Shown piece after piece: positions 14,630 through 20,634 of a stretch of 23,258 bases of DNA. Source of the stretch: a virus; IMG/VR virus record IMGVR_UViG_3300045258_000176, positions 1-23,258 of that record, one strand, 5' to 3'. A program made the position numbers and the translations under genes. Numbering within the stretch: the first letter of the stretch is position 1; every line of letters begins with the position of its first letter. The notes beneath the pieces were generated by a model. That model worked only from the letters and a program-made list of their open reading frames with translations. It had not been told where the DNA came from and ran no database searches.

Positions 14630-16435
14630 TCATCGACGCTGTTGGTCGTAGCTGACCTGCGCCCGGAGGATCGCCCGGCGCTTGCTGAACTCGTCGGGCG
14701 CTACCGCAGCCGCCCGGGCGTGGAAGTCGGCGAGGTCGGCGTGTGCGGTCTCCGGCGTCGCCACATGGGGGGAGGTGCGCTCAGTCGCCTTCGGGATCAT
14801 TCGGACGCTGTCGGTGTCGAGTGGGTTGTTGTAGCCACGAGAGAACATGCCAGGTGTCTCGATGCGAGACACCGACGGCTCGGCGGTGGAGCCGCGGAAC
14901 TCCTTCTCGCCAGCCAACGTGCCCGAGGTCAGGCGGGCGATCCGCGAGCCGGCCGTCCCTGCGTTGCCCTTGGTGTTCGCAGCGTTGTCCAGCATCTGCT
15001 GGACCGAGCCGGCGACCTGACCGCGCCCGTGGACCCAGGTCATCTCCTGCATCATCACCGGCGGGATGTTGGTCTGCGACTCGTGCTCGCGGGCCTGGAC
15101 GGCGCCCTGCTGTACAGCGGCGAGCGCCGCCATGCCCCACGCTGCGCCAGGCGTCATCGCCTTGCCGCCGGCCTCCTTGGCCGCAGCGGGGCTCATGAAC
15201 GTGGAGCCCTTCGTACTGGCGTGGGTGGTGGCCGTCTGCGAGCCGGCCATCTTCGCCGGCGACGGAGCACCGGGCATGTCGTGCATCTCCTGGCCCGACA
15301 GCAGCCCCGACATCCAGGTGTCGGGGACCGCCATGCCCTTCTCGCCGAGGATCTTGTGGTGGTAGGCGGGGTCGGTCGGGTCGTTCCCGCCCTTCATCAG
15401 GCCGTAGAGGTCGACGCGGTCCATCACGCCGTGCATCTTCTCGGACTGTCCGACCCACGGGTTGTCCTTGTCCCGAGCCCGGTCCAGGCGGACGCGACGC
15501 GCCTCGTCCTGGTCACCGAAACGCATCTCGTACTCGTGGTGCAGCGGGGTGTCGGGCTTCGACTCCTTGATCACGTTGGTGTAGAGGTGGACCTTGGCGG
15601 CCTTCATCTTCTCAACGGCGTTGTAGTCGCCGCGCACCGTTGCGAACCCCTCCCGGCGGTTGGTCCCGGCGTTGCGGAAGCCCTCGACGTCGAAGTCGGA
15701 AGCGACGGCGATCTTCTTCTTGTTGCCCGAGGCCGTCGCCGCCTGCATGTCCTCAGGAGTCATCGACGAGATCGTGCGACGTGCTCCGGCCTGCATGACG
15801 AGGCGGGGCTTGACGCCCTGCTTCTCCTGCTCCTCGCTGACCGACGTGTGGATGTCCTCGGTCGCTCGGATCTGGCGCTTGTTCTTGACGGCGTCAGCCA
15901 TCGACGACAGGGCCCGGAACTCGCTGTCGGGGTCGTTCTGCGGGCTCATCGCGCCGCTGGCGTCGGCGAGCTGGTTCGGGTCCATCCCGTGCTTCTCGGC
16001 AACACCGGTGATGCGGCGGTTGTGGCCGAAGTACCACGCCGGGTCGGGCCGGTTCTCGGTGTCGGCCATCATCCGGTCCCAGTGGGTGGCGATGTTGCTC
16101 GCCGCCTTCTCGACAGTGACGTCCTCGTCCGTCAGTCGAGCGATGATCCCGGGGTCGAGCGCCGTCTTCTTCTGTTCACCCTTCTTGTTCTTCGAGGTGG
16201 CCAGCTCGGTCTCCCGCGTCTTCCAGTTCGACATCGATGCCCGGAACCCCTCGCGCACGACCGCCTGGGAGGTCTCCGACATCTCGTGCAACATCGGTGG
16301 CATGTGCCGAGCGCCGGTGCCGTAGTCGATCTCGGCCTGGGAGGGCTGCGGCTTCGGGGCCGGCGCGGCCTTGGGCTTCTTCTTGCGGCCGCCGCGCTTC
16401 GCCTGGCTGGCGTTGATCATCTCGTCAGCGGCCAT
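14630..16435 (-). CDS. 601-aa protein with a possible DUF7178/HhH-like helical domain
   Basis: The frame remains open to 16807, but ATG 16435 has GAAGGTGA upstream, and sequence before it lies antisense to the zinc-finger gene. Residues 11-35 are a Lys/Pro-rich linker. Residues 133-165 (AWYFGHNRRITGVAEKHGMD followed by ASGAMSPQND), 325-335 (NPWVGQ), 368-379 (MAVPDTWMSGLL) and 456-471 (IPPVMMQEMTWVHGRG) recall a phage-specific pattern of Trp-Tyr, then 'AxSP', then a conserved Asp/Trp block, then a C-terminal 'QxxTW' motif, as in DUF7178-type proteins that resemble helix-hairpin-helix glycosylases. This is a memory-based resemblance and I could not verify it. The rest is polar, Met/Lys/Asp-rich. 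Position just upstream of the portal suggests a virion or packaging-associated function, unproven. Confidence 0.8.
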   Translation of the reverse strand: MAADEMINASQAKRGGRKKKPKAAPAPKPQPSQAEIDYGTGARHMPPMLHEMSETSQAVVREGFRASMSNWKTRETELATSKNKKGEQKKTALDPGIIARLTDEDVTVEKAASNIATHWDRMMADTENRPDPAWYFGHNRRITGVAEKHGMDPNQLADASGAMSPQNDPDSEFRALSSMADAVKNKRQIRATEDIHTSVSEEQEKQGVKPRLVMQAGARRTISSMTPEDMQAATASGNKKKIAVASDFDVEGFRNAGTNRREGFATVRGDYNAVEKMKAAKVHLYTNVIKESKPDTPLHHEYEMRFGDQDEARRVRLDRARDKDNPWVGQSEKMHGVMDRVDLYGLMKGGNDPTDPAYHHKILGEKGMAVPDTWMSGLLSGQEMHDMPGAPSPAKMAGSQTATTHASTKGSTFMSPAAAKEAGGKAMTPGAAWGMAALAAVQQGAVQAREHESQTNIPPVMMQEMTWVHGRGQVAGSVQQMLDNAANTKGNAGTAGSRIARLTSGTLAGEKEFRGSTAEPSVSRIETPGMFSRGYNNPLDTDSVRMIPKATERTSPHVATPETAHADLADFHARAAAVAPDEFSKRRAILRAQVSYDQQRR

Positions 16436-16452
16436 CTTGTTCACCTTCGCTG

Positions 16453-16458
16453 TAGATT
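16453..16458 (+). promoter_or_regulatory. Possible -10 element for a leaderless zinc-finger transcript
   Basis: TAGATT fits the actinobacterial TAnnnT -10 pattern and lies six bases before ATG 16465, so the transcript could start at or near the ATG. No good -35 is visible, and the intergenic gap is only 29 bases. The call is weak. Confidence 0.25.
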
Positions 16459-16464
16459 GGGGGC

Positions 16465-17256
16465 ATGACACCGGCAGAGATGACCATGGACGAGTGCGGG
16501 GAGCTGCTGCGATACGTCCGTGGGGCGGAGTTCTCAGACGAAGCCCGCAGCAAGCTGTACCGGTTCCTGCACGAGCGGGGCTGGTTGCCACCGGAAGAGC
16601 GGGCAGCGGCTCTGGCCGTCGCGCAACGTCGTTGGGATGCTCGATCGAAGTACGCCAAGATGGGAAGCCGGGCGTACTGCGACCTGTGCGGTGAGCGCTC
16701 CATCGGCGTCCGAAGGAGTGGAGGAAGCTCCTGCCGAGCGCACTGGGACCTGGAGCAGACAACTCCGGTGTTCGACGCAGCGACCGGGTTCCCGCTATCG
16801 TCATCAACGGTGAGCCGAGAATTGAACGACGAACAGATCAAGGCGAAGCATCGTGCCCAGTTCGCTCCCAAGTACTGCGTGTACTGCGGAGCGACCGCTA
16901 CCTGCCTCGCCAAGGGAGGATTCTGGGCCTGCGACGAACACAGGACGGAGCCCAAGCCGGTCGAGCGCATCCTACGCCCCCACTTCATGTGGACCTGGAA
17001 GAGCGGTCACCGCTGCGAGGTCTGTGACCGGCCAGCTACCGGCATCCATCAGCGCAACGGCAAGGACGTCGGCTACTTCTGCCAGAAGCACTTCCCTGTC
17101 GGGGTACCGACCTACAGCAGCGGTCCTGTCTGCCAGGACTGCGGAGAAGAGGCCACCGTGCTCGATCGCGCCGGCGTGTGGCGCTGCGACGCTCATCGTC
17201 TCGTCACCCAGTCGAACATTCCACCGAGCACGTTGCCGGAGACGACTGCCTCGTAG
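16465..17256 (+). CDS. Four-zinc-knuckle protein on the opposite strand, 263 aa
   Basis: This plus-strand gene interrupts the minus-strand late region. Residues 1-60 are an Arg/Glu-rich helical N-terminus. Four modules of type CxxC-X14-CxxH follow: C72/C75/C90/H93, C138/C141/C156/H159, C184/C187/C206/H209 (spacer 18) and C223/C226/C241/H244. The pattern strongly implies four zinc-binding sites. Such knuckles bind nucleic acid or protein, but I do not recognise the family. Its ATG sits 29 bases from the divergent start at 16435, with only a weak GGGG ribosome-binding site, so a leaderless or downstream start (ATG at 16480, the sixth codon) is possible. The 3' end overlaps the convergent gene by 64 bases. 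The isolated opposite orientation suggests an independently expressed 'moron'-type gene. Confidence 0.88.
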   Translation: MTPAEMTMDECGELLRYVRGAEFSDEARSKLYRFLHERGWLPPEERAAALAVAQRRWDARSKYAKMGSRAYCDLCGERSIGVRRSGGSSCRAHWDLEQTTPVFDAATGFPLSSSTVSRELNDEQIKAKHRAQFAPKYCVYCGATATCLAKGGFWACDEHRTEPKPVERILRPHFMWTWKSGHRCEVCDRPATGIHQRNGKDVGYFCQKHFPVGVPTYSSGPVCQDCGEEATVLDRAGVWRCDAHRLVTQSNIPPSTLPETTAS

Positions 17257-17756
17257 GACCTCGGATCAGAGCGAAGCGCCTTGCGGTAGTCCGCGACACC
17301 CGCCTCCGGTGTGATCCGCCGCGTCGAGAACGGATTGTCGTGCTGGGTGTACTCGGTGGGCTTGTGCCCGATCTCCCCGAAGGCCATCTCGTTGCGCTTC
17401 AACGTCAACGAGCTGGCGTCCATCTTGGTCTCCGGTGACCGGGTCAAAGCGTTGCTGACGTCTAGGTCCACCTGTGAGGCGGGCGTGCGCTGCTCGTCGT
17501 GCCAAGCTCCCAACGCTGTGTCCCCAGACGCCAGGGCAGCTCGGTTGCTGCGCATGAAGCTGACGATCGGCCGCCCACTGATCGGCGAGTCGTGCGATGC
17601 CCCTGTAGAACCAGGCACGCCACCAACCATGTAGCTGTCGGTAACCTGCTCGATCTCCCCTTGAGCATTGGGCTTCGGACGCACAGAGAAGCCACCTCCC
17701 GGAGCGTTGGCTCTCTCGGCGAGAGCCCCGAACTGCTCCTTGCTGAAGGTGGCCAT
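17193..17756 (-). CDS. Unrecognised protein, 187 aa
   Basis: ATG 17756 has GAGG seven bases upstream, and TGA at 17193 lies inside the 3' end of the convergent zinc-finger gene. The protein begins MATFSKEQFGALAERANAPG and is Gly/Ser/Asp-rich with no membrane segment. It includes YMVGGVPGSTGASHDSP (42-58), KMDASSLTLKRNEMAFGEIG and a basic, Arg-rich stretch, PFSTRRITPEAG. The C-terminus (EAVVSGNVLGGMFDWVTRR) is hydrophobic then basic. I see no catalytic motif. Its neighbours are similar unrecognised proteins, so a virion-internal or packaging accessory role is a contextual guess. Confidence 0.75.
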   Translation of the reverse strand: MATFSKEQFGALAERANAPGGGFSVRPKPNAQGEIEQVTDSYMVGGVPGSTGASHDSPISGRPIVSFMRSNRAALASGDTALGAWHDEQRTPASQVDLDVSNALTRSPETKMDASSLTLKRNEMAFGEIGHKPTEYTQHDNPFSTRRITPEAGVADYRKALRSDPRSYEAVVSGNVLGGMFDWVTRR

Positions 17757-17765
17757 CTCGACGCC

Positions 17766-17936
17766 TCAGTACAGCCAGGCTTCGGAGGTGGCGTCGTAGA
17801 GCCCCTGCATGAACGATGCATTGCGACTGGTGCCGGGATCGGGCCCCTCGGGCGCCGGGCCGAGGAACGGCACGTCGATCGGGATGTCGCCGACCTCTTC
17901 GCCGGGGGCGATCTGGCTGGACGTGGGTGCTGGCAT
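17766..17936 (-). CDS. Small acidic, Pro-rich protein, 56 aa
   Basis: ATG 17936 is preceded by GAGGAG with a seven-base spacer and is the favoured start; the in-frame ATG 17942 overlaps the upstream stop as ATGA, but the same GAGGAG is then only one base away. The protein begins MPAPTSSQIAPGEEVGDIPI, is rich in Pro and acidic residues, and ends with the aromatic segment SFMQGLYDATSEAWLY. It is packed between two real genes, with nine bases to the next start. Function is unknown. Confidence 0.72.
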   Translation of the reverse strand: MPAPTSSQIAPGEEVGDIPIDVPFLGPAPEGPDPGTSRNASFMQGLYDATSEAWLY

Positions 17937-17938
17937 GG

Positions 17939-18703
17939 TCATGCTCCTCTACTGCGGCCTCGGCCGCCGAATCTGTAACTGGGCACCGTCATTGATCCAC
18001 CGACCTTGCCGCCGAGCACCCGGGCGAGGACCTGGTTCATCATGGATGAGGACTGCTCACGCTGGGCGATGTCGCCGATGCGGTCATTGACGATGCCGCT
18101 ATGAGCACTGGCGGCCGGCGAAGCGGTCCCCGGGAAGGGACTGGCGGGGCCGACGGGCTTCTTGAAGTCCACGATCACCTTGTTCCGCTCGTAGAAGTCC
18201 TGAGGGGTGGGAGGGAAGGTCGAGGACCGCTCGCGCCCGCTGCTGCCGGGGCGAGGCGGCGGGATCACCAGCCCGCCACCGCCGGGGAACCACTTCGCCG
18301 CCTCAGCTCTGCCCTCCGGGGTACGCGTGTCGATCTCGCTGGGGGCGGCGCCCGCCTGTTGGGCGATCTCGTTGGGATCATCGCCGTACTCGGCGCGGTT
18401 CCACTCCTTGCGCTGGATGGTGGTGTCCCGCTGCTCCTTGACCCGATTGTTCACCGCACCGAGAGCGGCGGTGAAGAGGCCGCGCTGGTTCATCGCCGCC
18501 ATGGCGAGGCCGGCGTGCTCGGAGGTACCGGGCGTCATCGCGTTCTGGATGGCGCGGTTGACGTTGGCCGCTGGCATCCCGGGAGCAGCTGGCGGCCGGG
18601 TCCCCCACGGGATCTCGTTGAACCCTCGGGCGAACCCGCGCCCGTACACCGGGGGTGTGTACGTGCTGTGACGCGGATACGCACTGCTCGGGTTGTACGG
18701 CAT
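17939..18703 (-). CDS. Unrecognised Pro/Gly-rich protein, 254 aa
   Basis: ATG 18703 opens the gene 10 bases after the previous stop, with only a weak ribosome-binding site (GAAG). The N-terminus (MPYNPSSAYPRHSTYTPPVY) is Tyr/Pro-rich. Residues about 50-115 are helical (NRAIQNAMTPGTSEHAGLA, then NRVKEQRDTTIQRKEWNRA). Further on are a Gly/Pro-rich linker (FPGGGGLVIPPPRPG), a short helical segment (PQDFYERNKVIVDFKKPVG) and a basic C-terminus, YRFGGRGRSRGA. This linear layout of disordered and helical pieces is typical of internal virion proteins or connectors, but no family is recognised. Confidence 0.75.
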   Translation of the reverse strand: MPYNPSSAYPRHSTYTPPVYGRGFARGFNEIPWGTRPPAAPGMPAANVNRAIQNAMTPGTSEHAGLAMAAMNQRGLFTAALGAVNNRVKEQRDTTIQRKEWNRAEYGDDPNEIAQQAGAAPSEIDTRTPEGRAEAAKWFPGGGGLVIPPPRPGSSGRERSSTFPPTPQDFYERNKVIVDFKKPVGPASPFPGTASPAASAHSGIVNDRIGDIAQREQSSSMMNQVLARVLGGKVGGSMTVPSYRFGGRGRSRGA

Positions 18704-18713
18704 CGTTGTACTT

Positions 18714-19118
18714 CTAGTCGCGCACGATCGTCGGCGACGGCCGGTTCATCCGGTGCGTCAACGGGTTCACGACCATCTCGTAGGCCGGCGGGCCCTGGCC
18801 GGCGCCGGCGCCCGCCACGAAGTCACTGAGCATGCCGGGAGCCTCGATCCAGGCGGCAGAGCCGATGTGGGCCCGCTCCTTCATCGTCTCGTCAGCGTGC
18901 TTGTACAGCATCTCGCTGTTGTTGTGGTTGTGCCGCGTCGGCGCACTGGTGGTGTCCATGTAGGCACCTCGGGCGAAGTCCGACGGCACGTCGGTGTCGG
19001 TGGCGACACCCTCCTCGAACCGCAGCGGGCCACGCTCGCCGGGCCGCGACGGCGCCATCATGCGGTCGAAGCGCTGCGGGAACCGCTCCGGGTACGGGTT
19101 CTGCGGTGCAATGGTCAT
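18714..19118 (-). CDS. Unrecognised protein near the terminase, 134 aa
   Basis: ATG 19118 is chosen because AAGGAG lies six bases upstream. The frame is open upstream to an ATG at 19211, inside the palindrome discussed below, which lacks a ribosome-binding site. The translation begins MTIAPQNPYPERFPQRFDRM. The C-terminal half has KERAHIGSAAWIEAPGMLSD (about residues 81-100) and ends NPLTHRMNRPSPTIVRD. I recall similar 'ER..IGSA.W.EAP..L..F' segments in small proteins encoded near actinophage terminase and portal genes, though their function is unknown to me. Because it is the first minus-strand gene after the regulatory region, its promoter probably also serves the downstream structural genes. 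Confidence 0.75.
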   Translation of the reverse strand: MTIAPQNPYPERFPQRFDRMMAPSRPGERGPLRFEEGVATDTDVPSDFARGAYMDTTSAPTRHNHNNSEMLYKHADETMKERAHIGSAAWIEAPGMLSDFVAGAGAGQGPPAYEMVVNPLTHRMNRPSPTIVRD

Positions 19119-19124
19119 GTACGG

Positions 19125-19130
19125 CTCCTT
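19125..19130 (-). promoter_or_regulatory. Ribosome-binding site selecting ATG 19118
   Basis: AAGGAG lies six bases before ATG 19118. It is the main reason to prefer this start over ATG 19211. Confidence 0.6.
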
Positions 19131-19193
19131 GACCTGGGCTGGATGCCAAGAAGCGTAGTCCTGGGCCTTCAGCGGCCGCAGACGCGGGTGTTG

Positions 19194-19220
19194 TTCATAG
19201 TTGACGTACATCGACGTCAA
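19194..19220 (-). promoter_or_regulatory. Possible promoter toward the structural genes
   Basis: On the minus strand, TTGACG (19220-19215) is followed after 15 bases by TATGAA (19199-19194). The -35 is one half of the palindrome at 19201-19220. The short spacer makes this a weak prediction, but a promoter is needed here because the upstream hairpin at 20643-20683 would isolate these genes from the terminase transcript. Confidence 0.35.
19201..19220. promoter_or_regulatory. Operator-like palindrome TTGACGT-N6-ACGTCAA
   Basis: The site has two perfect 7-bp inverted half-sites separated by six bases. It is in the 176-base divergent gap, directly upstream of the helix-turn-helix genes, and each half-site can serve as a TTGACG -35 for one direction. 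This is the typical arrangement for an autoregulated divergent operator bound by a dimeric HTH protein. The binder is inferred, with the adjacent 282-residue protein as first candidate. Confidence 0.6.
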
Positions 19221-19232
19221 CGGTGGTACTCT
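19201..19232 (+). promoter_or_regulatory. Candidate promoter of the HTH cassette
   Basis: TTGACG (19201-19206) and TACTCT (19227-19232), with a TGG extended -10 at 19224-19226, face the regulatory genes. The 20-base spacer is long, so the extended -10 may matter more than the -35. The start site is predicted near 19239. Confidence 0.45.
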
Positions 19233-19235
19233 CGG

Positions 19236-19269
19236 GATCCCCCGCCACCCGGCAAGACAGCGGGGGATC
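19236..19269 (+). promoter_or_regulatory. Perfect 10-bp leader stem-loop before the HTH cassette
   Basis: Arms GATCCCCCGC (19236-19245) and GCGGGGGATC (19260-19269) pair perfectly around a 14-base loop. The element ends eight bases before the AAGGAG ribosome-binding site (19278-19283) of the first HTH gene. It might act as an attenuator, an RNA-stability element or a second protein-binding site. If transcription starts at 19239 the RNA would lack the first three stem bases, leaving about seven pairs. Confidence 0.6.
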
Positions 19270-19294
19270 ATCAACCGAAGGAGACCAAGGCTAC

Positions 19295-20143
19295 ATGCCC
19301 TCAACCATCAACATCCCGCGCTCGATCGCGGCCGCACAGGCGAAGCTCACCGAACTCGGTGAGATCTCCACGGCGACGGAGTGGCACCGAGCCGCCATCG
19401 TCGCCGCCTACGTCCAACCTGCCACTCATGGTGGGCGGCCGGACCGAGCAAGTTCGGATCTGAACTTGCTCACCGCCGCATCCTTCGCGGCACTCGGCAT
19501 CGTCGGCTTGTCAAGCACCGGCACCGTGCTGATCTACGCCAAGGCGTGGCTCGACCGCTTCGATCGACCTAAGCCCGGCGGCAAGATCACACTGCCAGAC
19601 GATCCGTGGCCACCGACTCGCCCCGAGTCGCTCGGCAGCCGAGTCTCCACCGATCCCGAACGTGCCGTAGCGCAGGTCATCGAGAAGCACGGCCTCAACG
19701 CCATCATCACTGCTGTCGTCGAACAAGCCCCCGAAGCCGTCGCCAAGGCCGTCGCCAACGACGATGAAGCCGACGTGGCCGTGAGCCAGGCCCGCCTCAC
19801 CCGCAACATCAACCGACCTGGCGCCGCCGAGATGCGCGACCGCAACGACGCTCGCGAGAAGCGGATGGACGACGCCATCGCCGACTCCACCACCCAACTG
19901 GAGCGCACCGGGCTCGCCGAGCACGAGGGCAACATCCACCTGCGACAGGCAGCGATGCACCTCGCCAAAGCGGCGGCCGAGTTCGACCGCAACCCGGTCC
20001 TCAGTGATGAGCAGCAGGGGCGCTGCGATGAGGCCATGACCCACATCGAGCACTACGTCCGCCTGCTCCACGGGGACGGTGAGTGGACCGGCAACGACGA
20101 TGACTTCCTGCGCAGCCTCGGCATCGAGGGAGTGGCGTCATGA
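19295..20143 (+). CDS. Putative helix-turn-helix regulator, 282 aa
   Basis: ATG 19295 is chosen; AAGGAG lies 11 bases upstream, and the longer open frame would run through the leader stem-loop. Residues 59-88 (TAASFAALGIVGLSSTGTVL followed by YAKAWLDRF) read as a helix-turn-helix with the turn at GIVGLSS. Residues 100-110 are a Pro-rich linker and residues 120-260 are helical and charged, with an Ala-rich segment (LRQAAMHLAKAAAEFDRN), probably for oligomerisation. The stop overlaps the next gene's start as ATGA (20140-20143), so the two are translated together. Layout resembles phage regulators or partition-like DNA-binding proteins; its binding site may be the palindrome upstream. Role in regulation is inferred. 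Confidence 0.82.
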   Translation: MPSTINIPRSIAAAQAKLTELGEISTATEWHRAAIVAAYVQPATHGGRPDRASSDLNLLTAASFAALGIVGLSSTGTVLIYAKAWLDRFDRPKPGGKITLPDDPWPPTRPESLGSRVSTDPERAVAQVIEKHGLNAIITAVVEQAPEAVAKAVANDDEADVAVSQARLTRNINRPGAAEMRDRNDAREKRMDDAIADSTTQLERTGLAEHEGNIHLRQAAMHLAKAAAEFDRNPVLSDEQQGRCDEAMTHIEHYVRLLHGDGEWTGNDDDFLRSLGIEGVAS

Positions 20144-20634
20144 GCTACTGGGCACAGCAGGTCGACGATGCCATCGACGCATTGCTGGTGAAGGACCCGA
20201 AGATGGTGCAGTTCACTCGCACTGACATTTCCAAGCAGCTACAGATCCCGAGAGCCCAAGCCAGCCAGGCCTTAAGCCTGCACCGGCGGTATCAACAGCG
20301 CAGTGGTACCAAGCACATCGTCGTGGGGCGCGGAAGCGGACGAGCAGCGATCTGGCTGCTGCTCAGCGGCAAGGGAGCGACCAACCGGGCGCTGACGATG
20401 GGCCACGCCCAGCACGTCGCCAACGACCTCGCCCGCCGTGCCAAGTCGGACATCATCCATGAGCTGGAGCCGGCGATGGTGGCCCACCCGATCATCCAGG
20501 CTGTGATGGCGGGGATGACGATGAACATCGAGCAGTCGGTGCTCACGGCCGCTCGCACCATCGAGGCGATGACGGCGGTATGGGAGCAGCAGGCGCACCA
20601 GAAGGCCGACCTGCGAGGCGTGGTCGCCGTCTGA
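20140..20634 (+). CDS. Putative winged-HTH protein, 164 aa
   Basis: The gene is translationally coupled to the preceding HTH gene through ATGA and ends at TGA 20634. Residues 25-52 (FTRTDISKQLQIPRAQASQA followed by LSLHRRYQ) form a clear helix-turn-helix, and residues 58-77 (TKHIVVGRGSGRAAIWLLLS) read as a beta wing. The C-terminal half is helical (HAQHVANDLARRAKSDIIHE), compatible with dimerisation. Codon positions are strongly biased in this frame, and composition is protein-like, unlike the antisense terminase extension over the same bases. It is probably the partner or second regulator of the 282-residue protein. A 15-bp hairpin follows 8 bases after the stop. The antisense relation to the terminase reading frame is discussed separately. 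Confidence 0.82.
   Translation: MSYWAQQVDDAIDALLVKDPKMVQFTRTDISKQLQIPRAQASQALSLHRRYQQRSGTKHIVVGRGSGRAAIWLLLSGKGATNRALTMGHAQHVANDLARRAKSDIIHELEPAMVAHPIIQAVMAGMTMNIEQSVLTAARTIEAMTAVWEQQAHQKADLRGVVAV

Noticed and set aside
14606-16468. Long plus-strand open frame of 620 codons
   Set aside because: It is antisense to the 601-residue gene, Leu/Arg/His-rich without domain motifs, and lacks a convincing ribosome-binding site.
16436-16807. N-terminal extension of the 601-residue protein
   Set aside because: It would run antisense through the 5' half of the zinc-finger gene, is Arg/Pro/Ser-rich, and a Shine-Dalgarno is present only before ATG 16435.
19119-19211. N-terminal extension of the 134-residue protein from ATG 19211
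   Set aside because: The ATG lies in the palindrome and has no ribosome-binding site, while ATG 19118 has AAGGAG at six bases. The extension reads as plausible protein, so it is not excluded.
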